Shown piece by piece: positions 16,418 to 23,080 of a stretch of DNA of 41,008 bases. The DNA lies in assembly GCA_003244145.1 (NCBI GenBank), contig QHBM01000032.1, positions 1-41,008 on the forward strand, read 5' to 3'. This DNA is from Chthoniobacterales bacterium. GTDB taxonomy: Bacteria; Verrucomicrobiota; Verrucomicrobiia; Chthoniobacterales; UBA10450. A model generated the notes under the pieces. It ran no database searches. It was not told where the DNA came from and saw nothing but the letters and a program-made list of their open reading frames with translations. The translations under genes were made by a program, and so were the position numbers. The stretch's first letter is position 1. Each line of letters starts with the position of its first letter.

Positions 16418-16475
16418 GGAACCAGAAATACTGAATCTGGTTTCCAACGGGACGGGAAGAAATTTTTTGGTCTTC

Positions 16476-16949
16476 TTACCAGCGATGGAAGGCGGGATGA
16501 CCTTCCTTCACCGCAACGAAAGTCCCGCGGCAGGTCGCGCAAACTTTCCCACCGGCGCTCAGCGTCCCATCGACGGTTGCCTTGCTTCCTTCCGAAGCGA
16601 TCACTTTCGCCGCCAGCGAAACTGGGCCATCCGTGGGCGTTGGGCGCAGCAATTTGATCGCGTAATCCGCGGTCACCGTGCAGGGCGGACGATCGTCGCC
16701 CGCCTTGTTCATCAAGTGCCAGGCCGCGGTCCAATTGCAGTGGCAATCGAGCAACGCGCCGATGATTCCGCCATTCATAACGCCGGGGAACGCTTCGTAC
16801 TTCGGCTCCGATTTCCATTCTGCCACGACTTCCTCGCCTTTCGGGAAACTGCGGATGTGCAGTCCGTCCGGATTCGCCGGCCCGCAACCGAAACACGCAT
16901 TCTTTGGCGCGTATTTTTCCTGGAGCGACTGCGATTCAGCGTCGGACAT
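16476..16949 (-). CDS. PaaI-family hotdog thioesterase
   Basis: Acyl-CoA thioesterase-like protein of 157 aa. The start has NACFGCGPANPDGLHIRSF, typical of a PaaI subgroup with a Cys pair at the N-terminus. The hotdog core has FPGVMNGGIIGALLDCH (the HGG-type active-site helix, here NGG, with Asp) followed by strands VTADYAIKLLRPTP and VSLAAKVIA. The catalytic His of classical PaaI (HGG) is replaced by Asn, as often seen in this subgroup. It starts 3 bases after prpC, so it is co-transcribed with the methylcitrate genes; it could release CoA from propionyl- or related acyl-CoA (inference). Confidence 0.85.
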   Translation of the reverse strand: MSDAESQSLQEKYAPKNACFGCGPANPDGLHIRSFPKGEEVVAEWKSEPKYEAFPGVMNGGIIGALLDCHCNWTAAWHLMNKAGDDRPPCTVTADYAIKLLRPTPTDGPVSLAAKVIASEGSKATVDGTLSAGGKVCATCRGTFVAVKEGHPAFHRW

Positions 16950-16952
16950 CGA

Positions 16953-18098
16953 TCACTGCTGCTGTCCGTTGGCCGCGGAACCGGGATAAGGCCGCAGCGC
17001 CGGACCGGTGTAAAGCGAACGTGGCCGGATAAGGCGATTGTGATCGTGCTGCTCGATGACGTGCGCGCACCAACCAGCGACGCGCGAGACCGCAAAGATC
17101 GGCGTGTTCAATTCCGGCGGGAACTTCAACATCGTGAACACCGGTGCGGCATAAAGATCGACGTTGGCGCAAAGTTGCTTCTCGCGCTCCATCGTCTTCT
17201 CGAGATTTTCGCAGATCGGCACCCACTGTTCCTTGCCCAGGCGTTTCCCGAGATCGCGCGCAATTTCGCGCATGATCGGCACCCGCGAATCGCCCGCTTT
17301 ATAAACGCGATGGCCGAAGCCCATGATCTTCGCCTTCTTCGCCAGTTGCTCTTTCAGCCAGCCTTCGGCGCGATCCGGCGTGCCGATATCGTCGAGCATC
17401 TTCATTGATTCTTCGTTGGCGCCGCCGTGCAACGGACCCTTCAATGTTCCGCAAGCGGAAGTCACCGCTGCATACATGTCCGCGAGCGTCGAGGCCGTTA
17501 CGCGCGCCGCGAACGTGGAGGCGTTGAACTCGTGGTCCGCGTACAAAATATAAATCGTGTCGAGCATCCGGATTTGCCAATCCTGCGGAACGCCCCCGGT
17601 GAGTTTGTAGAAAAAATTGCCGGCGTGGGTGAGATCGGGTTTGTCTTCCAGCGGTTGCTGGCCCTGGGAAATCCGCCAGCCATCGGTCACCAGGGTGGAA
17701 ACGCGCGCGAGGAGGCGCATCGCTTTGCGGACGTTGGCCGCGTGCGAGTGATCGTTCAGATCGGGATCGAACGGCGCCAGCATGGAGACGCCGGTGCGCA
17801 GCATATCCATCGGGTGGGTATTCTTCGGCATGAGCCGGAGCATTTCGAGAACCGGCTCGGGCAATGCGCGTTCAGCCGCGATGGCTTTCGAAAAACTGGC
17901 TAACTGTTCGGCCGACGGGAGCTCGCCATTCAACAGGAGATAGGCGACTTCCTCGAAGTTCGCCTTGGTCGCCATCTCGTGGATGTCGTAGCCGCGATAC
18001 ATCAGGCCCGCGTTCGGATCGACCCAACAAATCTCCGTTTCCCCAGCGACCACGCCGGCCAAGCCGGGACTGTAAGGAGGCTTCGTTTCAGTGCTCAT
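16953..18098 (-). CDS. prpC: 2-methylcitrate synthase (citrate synthase family)
   Basis: Condenses propionyl-CoA with oxaloacetate. 381 aa, the short single-subunit type. Catalytic residues are His224 in GPLHGGANE, His263 in MGFGHRVYK and Asp314 in ANVDLYAAPV, with His189 in ADHEFNAST. It starts with PGLAGVVAGETEICWVDP, common in PrpC and type II citrate synthases. Position directly after prpB (12 bases) and before the thioesterase (3 bases) favours 2-methylcitrate over citrate synthase activity; many family members do both. Confidence 0.92.
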   Translation of the reverse strand: MSTETKPPYSPGLAGVVAGETEICWVDPNAGLMYRGYDIHEMATKANFEEVAYLLLNGELPSAEQLASFSKAIAAERALPEPVLEMLRLMPKNTHPMDMLRTGVSMLAPFDPDLNDHSHAANVRKAMRLLARVSTLVTDGWRISQGQQPLEDKPDLTHAGNFFYKLTGGVPQDWQIRMLDTIYILYADHEFNASTFAARVTASTLADMYAAVTSACGTLKGPLHGGANEESMKMLDDIGTPDRAEGWLKEQLAKKAKIMGFGHRVYKAGDSRVPIMREIARDLGKRLGKEQWVPICENLEKTMEREKQLCANVDLYAAPVFTMLKFPPELNTPIFAVSRVAGWCAHVIEQHDHNRLIRPRSLYTGPALRPYPGSAANGQQQ

Positions 18099-18110
18099 AC
18101 GGTTCTCATT

Positions 18111-18947
18111 TTACTTAGCCGGATCGTAATCAAGCAGCTCGTAAAGCTCCTGACGTGTCTGCATGCGGTCGAGCCAGCCTTCCTGCGTTCCGGTCTTTTT
18201 TAGATCGCGCAACATTTCACCCACTGCAAACATCGAAACGCGAAAGGCAGTCTGCGGGTAAATCACCATCCGGTAGCCTATCTCGCCCAGTTGGCCTAAC
18301 GAGAGTAAAGGACTCTTGCCAAATTCGGTCATGTTCGCCAACAGCGGCGCATCGACCGCCTTGGCGAAATCGCGGAACTCCTGCTCGTTCTGAAGCGCCT
18401 CGGGAAAAATGGCATCCGCTCCGGCGGCGAGATAACTCTGCGCCCGTTCCACCGCTTTGGCGAAGCTCTCGACCGCGCGCGCATCGGTCCGGGCGATGAG
18501 GAGGAAATCCGGATCGCGTTTCGCCGCCGCGGCCGCCGCGATCTTTTCATTCATATCTTCAACTGCCACGAGAGTCTTGCCGGCGAGATGCCCGCAACGT
18601 TTCGGAAACTCCTGATCTTCGATATGGCAGCCGGCCAATCCCGCGCGTTCAAATTCCTCTATGGTCCGCGCGGCATTCTCCGCTCCACCGAATCCCGTGT
18701 CTGCATCGACGATCGCCGGAATTTTTACCGCGCGCGCGACGTACCCGGCGAGCTGCGCCACTTCCGTGAGCGTGAGCAGTCCGATATCCGGCACGCCCGC
18801 GGTCGCATTGCACAAACCCGCGCCGCTGATGTAGACGGCATCGAATCCCGCCCGTTCCACCAACCGCCCCGTCGACGCATTGAAGACGCCGGGCATGGCG
18901 ACACAGCCGTTCGCGATCAACTCACGGAGATGTTTTGCGGTCGTCAT
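18111..18947 (-). CDS. prpB: 2-methylisocitrate lyase
   Basis: Cleaves 2-methylisocitrate to pyruvate and succinate. 278 aa of the isocitrate lyase/PEP mutase superfamily. Mg-binding DADTGFGG is at residues 81-88 and the catalytic loop PKRCGHLAG carries Cys118 (KKCGH in relatives). Also present: VYISGAGLCNATAGVPD for substrate and IARTDARAVE. prpD ends 3 bases before its start, showing tight coupling. Length is slightly under E. coli PrpB (296 aa). One copy of the repeated decamer GCCTAACGAG lies in it (18294-18303), read as Ser-Leu-Gly. Confidence 0.94.
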   Translation of the reverse strand: MTTAKHLRELIANGCVAMPGVFNASTGRLVERAGFDAVYISGAGLCNATAGVPDIGLLTLTEVAQLAGYVARAVKIPAIVDADTGFGGAENAARTIEEFERAGLAGCHIEDQEFPKRCGHLAGKTLVAVEDMNEKIAAAAAAKRDPDFLLIARTDARAVESFAKAVERAQSYLAAGADAIFPEALQNEQEFRDFAKAVDAPLLANMTEFGKSPLLSLGQLGEIGYRMVIYPQTAFRVSMFAVGEMLRDLKKTGTQEGWLDRMQTRQELYELLDYDPAK

Positions 18948-18950
18948 CTT

Positions 18951-20345
18951 TTAGTGTGGCATCTCGAGTGACTTCATTAACTGCGAGACGTCGCTCGCCT
19001 CATCCAACTTCCAACAAAGCTCTACCACGCGATCGGCGCTGGTCTTCGTGATTTTCGGCGCGGCCAGATTGAAAAATTTTCCTTCCACTTCCGAATCCTT
19101 CAGCCGGTTTTTCGCGTTCCCTAACGGATAATCGACGCGCTTGGTCAGCGTGCGCCCATCGGCCAGCGTCACGTGGACGATGTTCGCCACCGCGTCCGCG
19201 TAAAGCGCGCTGAGCTCATCGTTCCGTTCCACCTTCACGTTTTGCAGGAACGACACGATCTTCGGCTCCGTGAAACGCTCGGGCGCAAATTGTTTGTCGG
19301 TCACCTCGCCATCGATCAATGCCACCGCCGTGATATACGGCAGGCTATGATCCGCCGTCTCGCGCTGTTGCGGCCGCCATTTCTCCGGCTCGCTTCCGAT
19401 GATATCGACCGACGCATCATGACTCTCGATCACCATGGATTTTACCTGCGACAAATCCTCGATCTGCTTTCGCAGAAAAAGCGCGGCTTCGATCGCGCTC
19501 TGGCTGTGATATTCCGCGGGCCAAAACTTAATGCTCGTCTTCAAGATCATCGAGGCCGGTCCCTCGCCTGCTATCGCTTCCTTGCGCTTATCGAAAACGG
19601 AAGCGACATCGCCTAACGAGACGCCCAGCTGTTTCTCGAATCCCATCTGGCCTTCGAAAATCGGGGCCGGCCCGGTCATGCCGGCGCGCGCGAGCAACGC
19701 CGCGTAAACGCCGTGCCGCGCGGCGTTCGCGAACGCGACGCCTTTCCAGTGCGAAAGTTCGCCCACGCGCGCCTGGCGAAACGCCGCGCAGTTCACACCC
19801 GCGATGTTGACCGCGTGGCGCGTCCGCTCCGGATCGAGTTTCATTAACTTCGCGCAAGCCAGCGCGGTCGAGAAGGCGCCGTAAGTCGGATGGTCCCAGC
19901 CCCGCGCGCGAATGCTGGCGGCATCGCACAACCGGCATTGGACTTCGTAGGCGATCGCCGCCGCCAGGATGATTTCCTTGCCGGTCGCTCCCACGCTTTC
20001 ACCGATCGCGAAGACCGCCGCGAAGTTATCGCTCGGATGCGCCGGTTCCTTCGAGAGATAGGTGTCGTTGTAATCGAAATAGCGGATGCAACAGCCGTTG
20101 ACGAAAGCGGCCCAATCCGGCGGCGCTTTGTGCGATGTGCCGATAACCGTCGCGCCGCTTTTGGCCGAGAAATCGGAAACAACATTTCTCGCGATTGTGC
20201 ACGGCTCTTCGTTCCAGGCACCGAGGGCGCAGCCTAACGAGTCGATCACGCGCCGTTTCACCTCGTGCACGACGTTCTTGGAAAGATCTTCAAACTGGAG
20301 CGAGCAGGCGAAATTGGCGAGTTGATGAGCGAGTGTCGTGGTCAT
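18951..20345 (-). CDS. prpD: 2-methylcitrate dehydratase (MmgE/PrpD family)
   Basis: Dehydrates 2-methylcitrate to methylaconitate. The start at 20345 (MTTTLAHQLANFACSL) gives 464 aa, the normal length. The frame remains open to 20576, but those 77 codons are encoded by the MITE-like repeat and a leader and do not resemble the family. Motifs include RVIDSLGCALGAW, the all-alpha domain with NGCCIRYFDYNDTY, HPSDNFAAVFA and the catalytic-region WDHPTYGAFSTALAC. The C-terminal domain has KFWPAEYHSQSAIEA. First gene of prpD-prpB-prpC; no PrpR regulator is adjacent. Confidence 0.93.
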   Translation of the reverse strand: MTTTLAHQLANFACSLQFEDLSKNVVHEVKRRVIDSLGCALGAWNEEPCTIARNVVSDFSAKSGATVIGTSHKAPPDWAAFVNGCCIRYFDYNDTYLSKEPAHPSDNFAAVFAIGESVGATGKEIILAAAIAYEVQCRLCDAASIRARGWDHPTYGAFSTALACAKLMKLDPERTRHAVNIAGVNCAAFRQARVGELSHWKGVAFANAARHGVYAALLARAGMTGPAPIFEGQMGFEKQLGVSLGDVASVFDKRKEAIAGEGPASMILKTSIKFWPAEYHSQSAIEAALFLRKQIEDLSQVKSMVIESHDASVDIIGSEPEKWRPQQRETADHSLPYITAVALIDGEVTDKQFAPERFTEPKIVSFLQNVKVERNDELSALYADAVANIVHVTLADGRTLTKRVDYPLGNAKNRLKDSEVEGKFFNLAAPKITKTSADRVVELCWKLDEASDVSQLMKSLEMPH

Positions 20346-20399
20346 GGAAAAGTGAAGCTGCAATCTGCCGATGAATCGCGTGGCGGCAAGTTGCGCGAT

Positions 20400-20562
20400 C
20401 CGGAGAGCGCACGCTCGCAGCGTGCTGGCGAAGGCATTCTGCCGAGCGAACTTTTTGGAACGCATCAGCCGCAGGGGCACGCGGAGAGATCTCACTGCGT
20501 GCAGAGGAAGTTCGTCTCCGCAGAATGCGGAGACCAGCACGCTGCTAGCGTGCGCTCCCCGG
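20400..20562 (+). mobile_element. MITE-like element with about 54-bp terminal inverted repeats
   Basis: The left arm 20400-20453 and right arm 20508-20562 are imperfect inverted copies (both begin ccgg.gagcgcacgct when read inwards and share agcgtgctgg and gcattctgc). A central 54 bases hold a further palindrome around agagatctc. No coding capacity. It lies between the divergent prpD and CoA-transferase starts, 56 bases upstream of the latter, so it separates or alters their promoters. The element gives the false N-terminal extension of the prpD frame. Confidence 0.85.
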
Positions 20563-20617
20563 ACTGGGGAATTCATCCGTGCGCATTCGCGTATTCCGTG
20601 GTTAAGATTCTCTCCAC

Positions 20618-21973
20618 ATGAGCAAAGTCTATCTCAACGCCAAGGCCGCGCTTGACGGCCTGCTTCACGACAACATGACGATCGCTGCGGGCGGGTTCGG
20701 GCTCTGCGGCATCCCGGAGAATCTTATCGTCGCCTTGCGCGACAGCGGCGTGAAAGGCCTCACCATCGTCGGCAACAACGCGGGCGTGGACGGCTTCGGC
20801 ATGGGAGTTTTGCTCACCACCCGACAGGTAAGAAAGGTGATGGCTTCCTACGTCGGCGAGAACAAGGAGTTCGAGCGCCAGGTGCTCGCGGGTGAACTCG
20901 AACTGGAACTAATTCCGCAAGGCACACTCGCCGAGCGGCTGCGCGCGGGCGGTGCGGGCATTCCGGGTTTCTACACCCGCACTGGCTTCGGCACCAAACT
21001 GACCGAGGGCAAAGAGACCAAAGTTTTCGACGACAAGGATTACGTGCTCGAGCCCGGCATCAAAGCCGAGGTCTCGCTCGTCAAGGCGTGGAAGGGGGAC
21101 AAATCCGGCAACCTCATTTTTCGAAAAACGTCACGGAACTTTAATCCGATGATCGCTACTTGCGGCAAGGTCTGCGTAGCCGAAGTCGAGCAACTGGTCG
21201 AGGTCGGCGAGCTTGAGCCGGACCAGATCCACACCGCAGGCATTTACGTCGATCGCATCATTCAAGGGGCGACCTACGAAAAACGTATCGAGTTCCGCAC
21301 GGTGCAAGGCAGTGCGGCCGCGAAGAAAGAAAATCCAATTCGCGATTTGATGGCAAAACGTGCCGCGCAGGAATTGCGCGACGGTTACTACGTCAATCTC
21401 GGCATCGGCATCCCGACGCTCGTGGCCAATTACATTCCCGAAGGCATGAACGTCACCCTGCAATCCGAGAACGGCCTGCTCGGCATCGGCCCGTTCCCGA
21501 CCGACGAGACGGTCGACGCCGACTTGATCAACGCCGGCAAGCAAACCATCACGGAGATGCGCGGCTCGGCCTTTTTCTCCAGCGCCGATTCGTTCGCGAT
21601 GATTCGCGGCGGGCACATCGATCTCGCCATTCTCGGCGCATTCGAGGTTACGGATTCTGGCGACATCGCTAATTGGATGATCCCCGGCAAAATGATCAAA
21701 GGGCCAGGAGGCGCGATGGATCTCGTCGCGGGCGTGAGGCGAGTGGTGGCGGTGATGGAGCACACTTCCAAGGACGGCAGCCCGAAGATTTTGAAAAAAT
21801 GCACGCTGCCCATCACAGGCTTGGGAGTCGTCAACCTCATCATCACCGACTTGTGCGTTTTCGAGGTGAAACAAGGCGGTGGCTTGGTCCTCACTGAGCT
21901 GCACCCAGGCGTCGCGGTCGACGACATCCGGGCTAAGACCGGCGCCCCGTTCGAGGTGGCTCTCAAGAGCTGA
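20618..21973 (+). CDS. 3-oxoacid CoA-transferase, A and B subunits fused
   Basis: Family I CoA-transferase of 451 aa. Residues 1-230 are the A (alpha) subunit with [17 protein letters not shown] and VGNNAG; residues about 240-451 are the B (beta) subunit with [17 protein letters not shown], and the catalytic glutamate is Glu284 in [30 protein letters not shown] and the closing [11 protein letters not shown] are classic SCOT/AtoDA features. It moves CoA between succinyl-CoA and acetoacetate or similar acids. Divergent from prpD. Its last 27 coding bases plus 6 more recur exactly at 26145-26177, so the gene's 3' end serves as one end of the downstream insert. Confidence 0.92.
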   Translation: MSKVYLNAKAALDGLLHDNMTIAAGGFGLCGIPENLIVALRDSGVKGLTIVGNNAGVDGFGMGVLLTTRQVRKVMASYVGENKEFERQVLAGELELELIPQGTLAERLRAGGAGIPGFYTRTGFGTKLTEGKETKVFDDKDYVLEPGIKAEVSLVKAWKGDKSGNLIFRKTSRNFNPMIATCGKVCVAEVEQLVEVGELEPDQIHTAGIYVDRIIQGATYEKRIEFRTVQGSAAAKKENPIRDLMAKRAAQELRDGYYVNLGIGIPTLVANYIPEGMNVTLQSENGLLGIGPFPTDETVDADLINAGKQTITEMRGSAFFSSADSFAMIRGGHIDLAILGAFEVTDSGDIANWMIPGKMIKGPGGAMDLVAGVRRVVAVMEHTSKDGSPKILKKCTLPITGLGVVNLIITDLCVFEVKQGGGLVLTELHPGVAVDDIRAKTGAPFEVALKS

Positions 21974-21979
21974 CTCGCA
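21947..21979 (+). repeat. 33-bp direct repeat, left copy (attL-like)
   Basis: A perfect 33-base match to 26145-26177. This copy is the functional 3' end of the CoA-transferase gene, from the codons for Pro-Phe-Glu-Val-Ala-Leu-Lys-Ser to the stop and a few more bases. The arrangement is what site-specific integration into a gene's 3' end leaves behind. Confidence 0.9.
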
Positions 21980-22159
21980 CGGCAATGGATCGGGCGAACA
22001 TGAATCGCGTGATTTACTGCGTCCTTTCAGGGCATGCGCTCGTCTTTGAAGGTGGAAAATAGTAAGGCCGATGACAGCGAGATGACACGCGCAAGAAGAG
22101 CTTTGACGAAGCGAGTAGCAGACGGCTTCGCGACGACCTAGGCTGTCGAGTTGCCAAGC

Positions 22160-23017
22160 ATGCCAACAATCACGCAAATTTCCGAGGACGCCAAGCTGCG
22201 CGTCGACGAATCAGCTTGCCTGTGGCGTTACGTCAAACTCAGTACGTTGTTCCTCAACCTGTCAGGAACCGTTTATTTGCCTACAATCGCGCAGTTGCAG
22301 CAATCTGATCCCAAAGAAGGATTCTCTGCCGTCTCCGCCAAATGGAGATTCGGCTACCTTTTGGATCACGAGCCCGACACTGTTAAGAAGATAATAGAAG
22401 CGTTGCCGCCGGATAAACAAACACTGATCGGTGCCGGCGATCCTTCAAATTGGGGGGACATGATGCAGAATTCGCAAATCATCGCCGATTTTTACGATGA
22501 GCAGCAGTCAAAATCAAAATGCGCGTGGTGTTGGCATTGTTCGTCACATGAGTCTGCGGCAATGTGGAAACTGTACGCCGATTCAGGCGTTGCGATTCAG
22601 ACGACGCTACACAGAATCGCTTCCGCTCTACCGGATGTTTGCTTTGAAGCTGCAAGGATCCAGTATGGCAACAGGGAACCCGGCCAGATAGATTCTTTCA
22701 ATCCCGAAGCGCCGGGAATAAGGGACATCCTCGCACGAGCTTATCTTTTCAAAAACAACGATTACGAGTTTGAAAAAGAAATTCGATTCGTCACGGACGC
22801 ATCAACTCCTGGCTGTGGACGCACCGTCACCAATGTGTCAGCAAACCAGCTTATCGCGCAGATTGTGCTTTCGCCATGGACCGAACTCGATGAGTTCGAA
22901 GCACTACAACAGCAGCTTCGCCCGTTATGTCCAGACGCGGTAATTACTCGTTCTCCGCTAATCAAGAATTTGAATGATGAGAGGACGCTGCGCGCCATGA
23001 ACAGGTTGATGCCGTAG
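22160..23017 (+). CDS. DUF2971 family protein
   Basis: A 285-aa soluble protein of unknown function. The start is taken as the ATG at 22160; a TTG three codons earlier is possible. DUF2971 signatures are CLWRYVKLSTLFLNLSGTVYL at the N-terminus (split here: CLWRYVKLSTLF and LNLSGTVYL), the central CAWCWHCSSHESAAMWKLYA, SGVAIQTTL and the acidic motif DYEFEKEIRFVTD. Related proteins are frequent in phage-defence and other accessory loci; biochemical activity is not established as far as I know. It is 63 bases upstream of the membrane protease gene on the same strand and inside the direct-repeat island. Lower G+C than its surroundings suggests transfer. Confidence 0.8.
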   Translation: MPTITQISEDAKLRVDESACLWRYVKLSTLFLNLSGTVYLPTIAQLQQSDPKEGFSAVSAKWRFGYLLDHEPDTVKKIIEALPPDKQTLIGAGDPSNWGDMMQNSQIIADFYDEQQSKSKCAWCWHCSSHESAAMWKLYADSGVAIQTTLHRIASALPDVCFEAARIQYGNREPGQIDSFNPEAPGIRDILARAYLFKNNDYEFEKEIRFVTDASTPGCGRTVTNVSANQLIAQIVLSPWTELDEFEALQQQLRPLCPDAVITRSPLIKNLNDERTLRAMNRLMP

Positions 23018-23080
23018 TAATTGACGGTCTGCTTTCACCTCGATTAAAGCCATGGTTACCGGCACTCTCAGGGCTCAAAG

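Noticed and set aside
15677..16657. 326-aa plus-strand frame
   Set aside because: Antisense to the OFA carrier and thioesterase; composition is that of a shadow frame.
20346..20576. 77-codon N-terminal extension of prpD
   Set aside because: It is encoded by the MITE-like repeat and leader; the family start is MTTTLAHQL at 20345.
21980..22159. Short frame MNRVIYCVLSGH... after the left repeat
   Set aside because: About 20 codons, no ribosome-binding site or motif; judged non-coding leader of the DUF2971 gene.
21131..22177. 348-aa minus-strand frame across the CoA-transferase 3' end
   Set aside because: Antisense to the CoA-transferase B domain, with no recognisable domain, although it spans the left repeat.
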